Positions 1 through 4,542 of a DNA stretch of 5,149 nt are shown here, one piece after another; positions within the stretch are counted from its first letter, which is position 1; the number at the start of each line of letters is the position of its first letter. Location of the stretch: assembly GCA_016210425.1 (NCBI GenBank), contig JACQUE010000015.1, forward strand, positions 1 to 5,149. The letters are read 5' to 3'. The notes beneath the pieces are model-generated. The model was given only the letters and a program-made list of their open reading frames with translations, did no database searches and was not told the origin of the DNA. Source of the DNA: Chloroflexota bacterium (lineage in GTDB: Bacteria; Chloroflexota; Dehalococcoidia; JACQUE01). The translations under genes and the position numbers were made by a program.

Positions 1-479
1 GCGTGGATACCATCGAGCAGGCTCTGAGGCTGGGGGCGCAGCGAGCGATCGTGGGCACGGCGGCCATCGAGGAGCCGGAAGTGGTGCGGGAGGCCTGTCG
101 TCGCTACCCGAACAGGATCATCGTGAGCGTGGACGCCCGCGAGGGCATGGTCGCGACGCGCGGCTGGCGCGAGGGGACGCAGGTCAGCGTCGAGGATCTC
201 ATCGAGCGGATGAAGGCCCTGGGCGCGCGCCGCTTCCTCTGCACCGATATCGCCAAGGACGGCACTCTCACCGAGCCCAGCTTCGGGTTATATGAGAGAC
301 TTGTCAGGCTGGGCGTGGCCGTCATCGCCAGCGGCGGTGTCGCCAAGATAGAGCACCTCGTGCGGCTGTCGCGCATCGGTGTCGAGGGGGCCATCGTCGG
401 CAAAGCCCTCTACACGGGGGACTTAGACCTGCGGCAGGCGCTGGCAAGAGTTGAAGAGGAGGGGCGGGTTTCGGCATGA
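1..479 (+). CDS. hisA: HisA (ProFAR isomerase), 5'-truncated by the window edge
   Basis: 1-(5-phosphoribosyl)-5-[(5-phosphoribosylamino)methylideneamino]imidazole-4-carboxamide isomerase, a cytoplasmic TIM-barrel enzyme of histidine biosynthesis that converts ProFAR to PRFAR, the HisF/HisH substrate. About 158 residues are visible. The family is usually about 240 long, so roughly 85 N-terminal residues, including the first catalytic Asp, lie upstream. The GTG at position 3 encodes an internal Val and is not a start. Counting from that codon: IVGTAA (16-21); the catalytic general-acid Asp in VSVDAREG (Asp44, codon 132-134); the HisA-typical RGW (53-55); TDIAKDGT (81-88); and the phosphate-binding ASGG (109-112) and VGKALY (132-137). 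A bifunctional HisA/TrpF (PriA) type cannot be excluded without the N-terminus. The stop overlaps the next start (ATGA). Identification is very secure. Confidence 0.95.
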   Translation, partial: VDTIEQALRLGAQRAIVGTAAIEEPEVVREACRRYPNRIIVSVDAREGMVATRGWREGTQVSVEDLIERMKALGARRFLCTDIAKDGTLTEPSFGLYERLVRLGVAVIASGGVAKIEHLVRLSRIGVEGAIVGKALYTGDLDLRQALARVEEEGRVSA

Positions 480-730
480 ACTGGAGTCATGTTCTTCTCC
501 TGGTTGCTTTCGCCTTCGCCATAAACATGCCGTTGGGGCAGTGGCGCTCGCGGCAGCGCAAGTTCTCGCCCAAGTGGCTGGTGGGTGTCCACCTGAGCAT
601 CCCCTTCATCTTCCTGCTGCGCGTGGCCTGGCACCTCCCGCTGGCCGTCATACCGGCCCAGATCGCATGCGTCGCAGCAGGCCAATACCTGGGGGCGCGA
701 TTGCCTGTTTTCCGGCGAGAGGTGCGGTAG
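476..730 (+). CDS. Small membrane protein, copy 1 of a tandem pair
   Basis: I do not recognise a function. The 84-residue product is hydrophobic with three likely membrane segments, at about residues 4-20, 34-51 and 56-74. A very basic loop (QWRSRQRKFSPK, 22-33) lies between the first two, so by the positive-inside rule the loop and the basic C-terminus (RREVR) should be cytoplasmic and the N-terminus outside. The start is well supported: ATG overlaps the hisA stop as ATGA, and a purine-rich Shine-Dalgarno (gaggagggg, 456-464) lies 11 bases upstream, so translation is probably coupled to hisA. The product is about 55% identical (46 of 84, ungapped) to the protein encoded at 882-1169. The motifs shared by the two, PLGQWRSRQRK, SPxWLxG, VIPA and GQxLGAR, define the family. 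Too small for a classical transporter; a membrane-anchored accessory or regulatory peptide is possible, but that is speculation. Confidence 0.85.
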   Translation: MNWSHVLLLVAFAFAINMPLGQWRSRQRKFSPKWLVGVHLSIPFIFLLRVAWHLPLAVIPAQIACVAAGQYLGARLPVFRREVR

Positions 731-772
731 ACGGCAAGCGAGAGCACGGGGCCGAAAGCAAAAACCCAAGCA

Positions 773-840
773 TGTCATGCTGAACGAAGTGAAGCATCTT
801 GCACCTCTAGAGGCAGGACCCTTCGCATTCGCTCAGTCAT
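773..840. repeat. Degenerate palindromic intergenic repeat
   Basis: The left arm (773-800, core ctgaacgaagtgaagcat) and the right arm (818-840, core cttcgcattcgctcag) are imperfect inverted copies. They flank a perfect 10-base palindrome, cctctagagg (804-813). The arms resemble the 'tcattctgagcgaagcgaagaatct' type of palindrome that I know as scattered through intergenic regions of many bacterial genomes. Here it has decayed by small indels, so it looks like an old insertion. It sits exactly between the two paralogous membrane-protein genes. As RNA it could fold and either stabilise the upstream message or weaken read-through, but it has no T tract and is not a convincing terminator. Confidence 0.6.
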
Positions 841-881
841 CTACGAGATAAAGTCGGGAAGGCGAGCATCTTAATCAGCCT

Positions 882-1169
882 ATGAGCTGGACGCATCTCA
901 TCCTCCTGCTGGTCGTCGCCTTCGCGGTCAACGTGCCGCTGGGGCAGTGGCGCTCGCGGCAGCGCAAGCTCTCGCCGCGCTGGCTGCTAGGCATCCACGC
1001 CGGCATACCACTCATCGTCCTCATGCGCCTAATATGGGATCTGTCGCCCTACGTCATACCGGCGGAAGTGGCGGCGATCGTGGGCGGCCAGATATTGGGT
1101 GCCCGCTGGCGACAGCTGCGACGAACGACAGGCGTGAGCGCCGTCTCCCGGGAGCCGATCGCGGAGTAG
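882..1169 (+). CDS. Small membrane protein, copy 2 of a tandem pair
   Basis: Function not recognised. The 95-residue paralogue of the gene at 476-730 has the same three-segment layout: membrane segments near residues 4-20, 34-51 and 56-74, the same basic loop QWRSRQRKLSPR, and the same GQxLGAR end to the last segment. It also has an extra polar C-terminal tail from about residue 84 onward (TGVSAVSREPIAE). The ATG at 882 is chosen because an in-frame TAA lies just upstream (871-873) and the residues from Met1 align with copy 1 without gaps. Its Shine-Dalgarno is poor: the nearest candidate (ggaagg, ending at 862) is 19 bases away, so translation may be weaker than for copy 1. Bases 940-968 are identical to 534-562 of copy 1 over 29 bases. 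Only 9 bases separate its stop from thyX. The pair probably arose by tandem duplication; whether the products form a hetero-oligomer is unknown. Confidence 0.83.
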   Translation: MSWTHLILLLVVAFAVNVPLGQWRSRQRKLSPRWLLGIHAGIPLIVLMRLIWDLSPYVIPAEVAAIVGGQILGARWRQLRRTTGVSAVSREPIAE

Positions 1170-1175
1170 GAGAGG
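1168..1175 (+). promoter_or_regulatory. Ribosome binding site fixing the TTG start of thyX
   Basis: The purine run aggagagg overlaps the TAG stop of the upstream membrane-protein gene (1167-1169). Its GGAG core lies 6 bases before the TTG at 1179. No ATG lies in frame before residue 26, which is already inside the conserved ThyX region, so this site decides the start. Confidence 0.7.
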
Positions 1176-1178
1176 CAT

Positions 1179-1859
1179 TTGCCAGAGTCGCAGCAGGCCG
1201 CTTTTGGAGACCCCGTCCCCGTCCTGGACAAAGGCGCCATCCAGCTCCTGAACATGATGGGCTCCGACCAGGAGATCATCGCGGCGGCCCGCGTCTCTAC
1301 CGGCACCCGCGCCGGCGCCGACCTCCAGCGCGACCGCGACCTGATCTTCTTCCTGGCCGAGCACCGCCACGGCACCCCCTTCGAGCATGTGGTCTTCCAG
1401 TTCTACGTGCGCTGCCCCATCTTCGTCGCCCGCCAGTGGATGCGCCACCGCATCGCCAGCTACAACGAGGCCTCGGCCCGCTACCGCGTCCTCAAGGACG
1501 AGTTCTACGTGCCGGACCGCTCGGCGCTCCCCGATTTCATCACAGATGAAGACATCGCCGAGTATCAGCGGGTGCTGGAGCACGCCCACCAGTTCTACCT
1601 ACGCATGATCGAGAAGGCGAAGCCCCACCCGCAGCAGCGCTCCCGCGTGCGCGAGGTCTTTCGCGGCGTCATCGGCACCGCCATCTATACCGAGTTCTAC
1701 TGGTCGGTGAACCTGCGCTCGCTCTGGAACTTCCTGGAGCTGCGCACGGCGCCGGGGGCCCAGTACGAGATCCGGCAGTACGCCCAGGCCCTCGACAACA
1801 TGGTCCAGCAGGTCGTCCCCATCGCCTACGAAGCCTTGAAGAGGTTCGGGCGCGCGTAG
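1179..1859 (+). CDS. thyX: ThyX, flavin-dependent thymidylate synthase
   Basis: Makes dTMP from dUMP using methylene-tetrahydrofolate, FAD and NADPH. It replaces the ThyA route, works as a cytoplasmic homotetramer and supplies DNA precursors. The 226-residue length is normal for the family. The diagnostic ThyX motif RHRx7S is intact at 89-99 (R89 H90 R91 ... S99, within RHRIASYNEASARY). Upstream is the FAD/folate-side segment EHRHGTPFEH (61-70). Downstream are the TAIYTEFYWSVNLRSLWNFL helix (167-186) and the dUMP-side LRTAPGAQYEIRQYA (188-202). Translation from TTG gives a 13-residue lead before the conserved VPVLDKG start region. The gene follows the paralogous membrane-protein gene by 9 bases and is probably co-transcribed with it. 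Third positions are strongly GC (34 of the first 40 codons). Nothing suggests loss of function. Confidence 0.96.
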   Translation: MPESQQAAFGDPVPVLDKGAIQLLNMMGSDQEIIAAARVSTGTRAGADLQRDRDLIFFLAEHRHGTPFEHVVFQFYVRCPIFVARQWMRHRIASYNEASARYRVLKDEFYVPDRSALPDFITDEDIAEYQRVLEHAHQFYLRMIEKAKPHPQQRSRVREVFRGVIGTAIYTEFYWSVNLRSLWNFLELRTAPGAQYEIRQYAQALDNMVQQVVPIAYEALKRFGRA

Positions 1860-1924
1860 GCTCGAATCGTCGGATCACGCGAAACCCTCGCCAGCCAAAA
1901 GCCGGGACCTCCCAGGCAAACGTA

Positions 1925-1952
1925 TTGACTTTTGCAGTTTCCCGTGTAGAAT
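1925..1952 (+). promoter_or_regulatory. Sigma70-type promoter for the secreted-protein gene
   Basis: TTGACT (1925-1930) and TAGAAT (1947-1952) are separated by 16 bases and lie in an otherwise gene-free stretch after thyX. Expected transcription start is near 1959, giving a leader of about 84 bases before the ATG at 2043. Both boxes match the housekeeping consensus at five of six positions. This implies that the downstream gene is expressed independently of thyX. Confidence 0.65.
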
Positions 1953-1958
1953 GGCAAC

Positions 1959-2042
1959 ACCAACCTGGCACCGCTTGGAGTGGCAATCCGCAAACTTGCG
2001 GTGGCGCAGACCTTCGAAGGAAGAAAGGAGCCTAGAGCAATA
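1959..2042 (+). promoter_or_regulatory. Structured 5' leader, possible riboswitch-like element
   Basis: Three small foldable elements lie in the predicted leader: ccaa/ttgg arms (1960-1963 with 1975-1978); a 5-bp hairpin ccgca/tgcgg around loop aact (1988-2001); and the perfect palindrome ccttcgaagg (2011-2020). The arrangement GGCAA, CC-hairpin-GG, then GCGCAGACC loosely recalls the 5' half of GEMM (cyclic di-GMP-I) riboswitches (GGCAAACC ... GGGACGCAAAGCC). However, the P1 loop is not GNRA and I cannot find the 3' half, so I do not call it a riboswitch. TGGCA also recurs at 1952, 1966 and 1981, spaced 14-15 bases, which could be operator-like. Confidence 0.3.
2024..2030 (+). promoter_or_regulatory. 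Ribosome binding site for the secreted toroid protein
   Basis: aaaggag lies 12 bases before the ATG at 2043. It favours that start over an upstream in-frame GTG at 1980, which would put 21 non-hydrophobic residues ahead of an obvious signal peptide and would start inside the structured leader. Confidence 0.65.
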
Positions 2043-3077
2043 ATGAAGAAGCTCGCAATTCTGTTCTTGTCAGTAATGGCATTGCTGGGTGCGGTCAGTC
2101 CGGCGTTAGCCGGCAAACCGGGTGGTGAGCAAGAAGCTCTTCAGAGCGCTCTTGTTCGCGGCGCGGACTTGCACCTTAGCAGGCAAGGAACCTACGATGG
2201 GATTGCCAACACCTGGGAGTGGGAGATCGGCAGTGGAAAGACCGGCCCCAATGTCCAGGGCATGTCGGCCACGGGACTGCTGTCCGCTTTCGAAAGGACG
2301 CATGATGCGAAGTACCTGAATGGTGCCCTCGCCGCTGGCAACACGCTCGTAGCGCGCTACGATGCCACCACGAGTAGGCCTTACTCTCAGGATGTTGAGT
2401 TCTTAGTGCGCCTGGCGACGGACAGCGGCGATGCATCATATGCGACCAAGGCGGCCGCTTACTACGCCAGGGTGAAAGTCGCCTTCACAGCAGTCCAGAA
2501 CGCCGACCGCTACATCAACATCCGGAAATCGCTGGCGGGATGGGACCTCGCCTCTCATATCAGGGCTGCCGTGGCTGTCGGAGAGATCGACTACGCCAAA
2601 GGCATGGCCGCCCGCCTTATTGAGCGCAGGGCCGACTGGGAGGGGGTGCTTTACGGCGGCTGGGATTACACCGCTGTGTCCCGCGCTTCTCTTCTGTGGG
2701 CATTCCGCGCTCTGGCCGACAGCGCTTTTGACGCCTATGTAGCCCAGATCAGACAGGCCGTCTTGGGAGCACAAGGACTTGACGGTTCCTGGGATATGGG
2801 AGATTACCAGACTACAGCATATGCTGTTCTGGGGCTGGTCTTGCCGCGGACTCCTGTCCTGGCCGATGCCGTCGCCAGAGCTTGGGCCTTCCTTAGGGAT
2901 AGCCAGACCTTAGCAGGTGGGTGGAGCTATCCTCCAGAATACGGTGAGGTAAACTCGGAAGTGCTCATGGCTCTTGGAGCACTTCGGCTGGACGAGGGCA
3001 AGAAGATCGGGCACACGGACCCGCAGCCGGGCCACGGCAACGACACCGGCAAGCACCCACTGGATCCAACGCCTTAG
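2043..3077 (+). CDS. Secreted alpha/alpha-toroid protein with QW-type repeats
   Basis: A 344-residue exported protein of unknown substrate. Residues 1-23 form a classic signal peptide (MKK, then a hydrophobic core, then ALA; signal peptidase I cleavage expected after Ala23). The rest is helical, with repeated aromatic/Gly motifs typical of the squalene cyclase/prenyltransferase alpha/alpha-barrel superfamily. Residues 279-294 (R..FL...Q...GGW) fit the QW motif fully, 237-250 (ending QGLDGSW) fit its second half, and a weaker YGGWDYT lies at 204-210. No DxDD or DCTAE cyclase motif is visible, so a true terpene cyclase is unlikely. A lyase or hydrolase of the same toroid fold (for example polysaccharide lyase family 10-like) or a binding protein is equally possible. 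The C-terminus (about 322-344) is a Pro/Gly/His/Asp-rich tail with no membrane anchor. Only 22 of the first 40 codons end in G or C, against 34 of 40 in thyX, which hints at later acquisition. Confidence 0.8.
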   Translation: MKKLAILFLSVMALLGAVSPALAGKPGGEQEALQSALVRGADLHLSRQGTYDGIANTWEWEIGSGKTGPNVQGMSATGLLSAFERTHDAKYLNGALAAGNTLVARYDATTSRPYSQDVEFLVRLATDSGDASYATKAAAYYARVKVAFTAVQNADRYINIRKSLAGWDLASHIRAAVAVGEIDYAKGMAARLIERRADWEGVLYGGWDYTAVSRASLLWAFRALADSAFDAYVAQIRQAVLGAQGLDGSWDMGDYQTTAYAVLGLVLPRTPVLADAVARAWAFLRDSQTLAGGWSYPPEYGEVNSEVLMALGALRLDEGKKIGHTDPQPGHGNDTGKHPLDPTP

Positions 3078-3099
3078 TCCAGTAGAGACGAAGCACGGT

Positions 3100-3131
3100 G
3101 GGAAAGGCAGGGCGCTCGCCCTGCCTTTCCC
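3100..3131 (+). terminator. Perfect 15-bp hairpin after the toroid-protein gene
   Basis: The left arm (3100-3114, starting gggaaaggcaggg) pairs perfectly with 3117-3131 around a two-base ct turn; in practice a 14-bp stem with a gctc loop. It starts 22 bases after the stop codon. No T tract follows on the plus strand. Instead ccc-ttcg-gggg (3129-3138) could form a competing small hairpin. It may be a terminator that does not need U residues, or an RNA 3'-end stabiliser. It also separates this unit from the hisF promoter. Confidence 0.55.
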
Positions 3132-3159
3132 TTCGGGGTGCCCCGATGTCTGTGCACCG

Positions 3160-3188
3160 TTGACTTGCGCCCGTGCCGGCGCTATCTT
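3160..3188 (+). promoter_or_regulatory. Promoter for hisF, placed for a leaderless mRNA
   Basis: TTGACT (3160-3165) and TATCTT (3183-3188) are separated by the ideal 17 bases. The -10 box ends 6 bases before the hisF ATG at 3195, so the expected start of transcription falls at or next to the A of the start codon. TAnnnT at this distance is the signature described for leaderless genes in several bacterial phyla. The only Shine-Dalgarno-like bases (tgagg, 3188-3192) are 2 bases from the ATG, too close to be optimal. Confidence 0.6.
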
Positions 3189-3194
3189 GAGGCT

Positions 3195-3971
3195 ATGCTG
3201 ACGAAGCGCATTATCCCCTGCCTCGACGTCAAGGCCGGACGCGTCGTCAAAGGCGTCAAGTTCCGCGACCACCGCGACGCCGGCGATCCGGTGGAGTTGG
3301 CCGCGTTTTACGACCGCGAGGGCGCCGACGAGCTCGTCTTTTACGACATCACCGCCTCCAGCGACCAACGCTCCATAATGATCGACGTCGTCGAGCGCAC
3401 GGCGGAGCAGGTCTTCATCCCGCTGACCGTCGGCGGTGGCCTGCGCAGCGTCGAGGACATGAACCGCATGCTCAAGGCGGGCGCCGACAAGGTCTCGATA
3501 AACACCGCCGCCGTCCTGAACCCGCAGCTCATCCGCCAGGGCGCCGAGCAGTTCGGCAGCCAGTGCATCGTCCTCGGCATGGACGCCAAGCGGGTGCCCG
3601 GCAGCGAGCCGCAGCGCTGGGTCGTGCACACGCACACCGGCGACGCCGGCGGGCGCTCGGCGGGGCTCGATGCCATCGAGTGGGCAGCCAGGGCGGTGGA
3701 GCTTGGTGTCGGCGAGATCGTCGTCAACAGCATCGACGCCGACGGCACGCTGGCCGGCTACGACCTGGAGCTGCTGTGCGCGATATCGACGGCCGTCTCG
3801 GTGCCGGTCGTGGCCTCGGGCGGCGCCGGCACGCTGGAGCACCTCTACGAGGCCGTAGCCACCGGCAAGGCCGACGCAGTCCTGGCAGCCAGCATCTTCC
3901 ACTACGGCACATACACTATCCGCCAGGCCAAGGAGCACATGGCCGCCCGCGGCCTGCCTATGCGGCTGTAA
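3195..3971 (+). CDS. hisF: HisF, cyclase subunit of imidazole glycerol phosphate synthase
   Basis: The cytoplasmic TIM-barrel subunit that, with ammonia from the HisH glutaminase, converts PRFAR to imidazole glycerol phosphate and AICAR, joining histidine and purine metabolism. The product is 258 residues, the normal length. Starting at ATG 3195 places both catalytic residues at their canonical numbers: Asp11 in [11 protein letters not shown] and Asp130 in GMDAKRV. Other hallmarks are GRVVKG (15-20), VGGGLRS (79-85), KVSINTAA (99-106), NSIDADGT (178-185) and the phosphate-binding ASGGAG (207-212). An in-frame extension back to 3138 would add 19 residues with no family match and would overlap the promoter, so it is rejected. 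hisH is not in the window and hisA is about 2.7 kb upstream, so the pathway genes are scattered or the cluster was split. A strong terminator follows. Confidence 0.97.
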   Translation: MLTKRIIPCLDVKAGRVVKGVKFRDHRDAGDPVELAAFYDREGADELVFYDITASSDQRSIMIDVVERTAEQVFIPLTVGGGLRSVEDMNRMLKAGADKVSINTAAVLNPQLIRQGAEQFGSQCIVLGMDAKRVPGSEPQRWVVHTHTGDAGGRSAGLDAIEWAARAVELGVGEIVVNSIDADGTLAGYDLELLCAISTAVSVPVVASGGAGTLEHLYEAVATGKADAVLAASIFHYGTYTIRQAKEHMAARGLPMRL

Positions 3972-3984
3972 GCCCCACGGTGTC

Positions 3985-4008
3985 AGTGCTAACCGTTCAA
4001 ACAGCACT
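3985..4008 (+). repeat. Small inverted repeat after hisF
   Basis: AGTGCT (3985-3990) and AGCACT (4003-4008) are perfect 6-base inverted arms around a 12-base spacer, 14 bases after the hisF stop and just before the main terminator. It is a minor structure; it may help RNA 3'-end folding or be chance. Confidence 0.3.
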
Positions 4009-4023
4009 TCGTTGTAGCAAAGT

Positions 4024-4063
4024 AAAAAGGGGGGGGGACGCTTTCGCGTCCCCCCCCTTTTTT
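4024..4063. terminator. Bidirectional intrinsic terminator between hisF and the tyrS operon
   Basis: A run of five A, nine G and acgc (4024-4041) pairs with gcgt, eight C and six T (4046-4063) around the loop tttc. This gives a 12-bp GC-heavy stem, with one unpaired G, extended by A:T pairs. Transcripts from hisF end in a U6 tract; transcripts arriving on the minus strand see U5. Its place between convergent genes, 52 bases after the hisF stop and 18 bases beyond the stop of the minus-strand gene, fits termination in both directions. Confidence 0.92.
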
Positions 4064-4081
4064 GTTGCCGATCGTTGGGGT

Positions 4082-4528
4082 TTAACGGCCGTCCGGCCTC
4101 TGCCAGAGGGTCTCGTAGCGGTCGCTGCCACGGATGGCCTCGATAGTCTCTTTGCGCTCAAGCCTGGCCAGCTCGTTGTAGGCCTTGTCGCATGGCGCCA
4201 CGATGCTGGCCTGGCTGGCCTGCTGCAGCCGCTCCTGGATCATCTGCCACACGCCCAGGCGCTTCAGGCTCTCGACATAGCGGGTCCACGGGATGACCGT
4301 GATGGTCTCCGGTGAGCCGAAGCGCGGGCGCAGCTTGCGCAGGCTACGGAAGCGGTCGTGCGGAGACTTGGCCATAGCCACGACCTTGATCATGGGCCCG
4401 TCCACGGCATTGTGCCTGGGGTCAACGATGAGCGTCTTCCGCAGGAGGGGAAAGTAGAGGGCCACCACCTCCGCCACGTCGATGCTCTTCTTGATCTCCC
4501 CAATGTCGATCCCAAAATCGCCGTCCAT
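4082..4528 (-). CDS. Conserved-looking unknown protein, downstream partner of tyrS
   Basis: I do not recognise this family. The 148-residue product is soluble and rich in Arg/Lys, with no signal peptide, membrane segment or cysteine metal site (a single Cys at about 113). It starts with an acidic stretch (MDGDFGIDIGE), followed by a helix/strand pattern with conserved-looking pieces: VVALYFPLLRKTLIVDPRH (21-39), DGPMIKVVAM (43-52), RFRSLRKLRPRF (59-70), TITVIPW (75-81) and LKRLGVWQMI (88-97). The C-terminal part is a likely helix rich in Arg/Glu. It is a real gene: aggag (complement of 4534-4538) lies 5 bases before the ATG, the codons are GC-biased like its neighbours, and the start is 14 bases after the tyrS stop, so it is co-transcribed with tyrS. 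The basic RxRSLRKLRPR segment could contact nucleic acid, but that is a guess. Confidence 0.8.
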   Translation of the reverse strand: MDGDFGIDIGEIKKSIDVAEVVALYFPLLRKTLIVDPRHNAVDGPMIKVVAMAKSPHDRFRSLRKLRPRFGSPETITVIPWTRYVESLKRLGVWQMIQERLQQASQASIVAPCDKAYNELARLERKETIEAIRGSDRYETLWQRPDGR

Positions 4529-4542
4529 CTTATCTCCTTTCG

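Noticed and set aside
451..783. 110-residue plus-strand open frame overlapping the end of hisA and the first membrane protein
   Set aside because: It is out of frame with two supported genes and gives a low-complexity product.
773..968. CRISPR or tandem repeat array around the duplicated genes
   Set aside because: The repeats are one inverted pair and one coding direct repeat; there is no regular repeat-spacer pattern and no cas gene.
947..1549. 200-residue plus-strand open frame overlapping the second membrane protein and thyX
   Set aside because: Arg/Pro/His-rich out-of-frame translation of two genes with strong independent support.
1988..2020. Confident cyclic di-GMP riboswitch call
   Set aside because: Only a loose match to the 5' half; the GNRA loop and the 3' conserved half are absent, so it is listed only as a structured leader.
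1980..2042. Upstream GTG start extending the secreted protein by 21 residues
   Set aside because: It would bury the signal peptide and use the structured leader as coding sequence; ATG 2043 has an aaaggag site and a clean signal peptide.
2910..4007. 365-residue open frame on the minus strand opposite hisF
   Set aside because: It is antisense to a certain hisF gene, spans its terminator-side and promoter regions, and gives a low-complexity Ala/Val/Asp/Gly-rich product typical of GC-rich shadows.
3563..4315. 250-residue plus-strand open frame running from hisF into the convergent gene
   Set aside because: It is out of frame with hisF and runs through the intrinsic terminator; its first half is an Arg/Gly/Ala-rich shadow.
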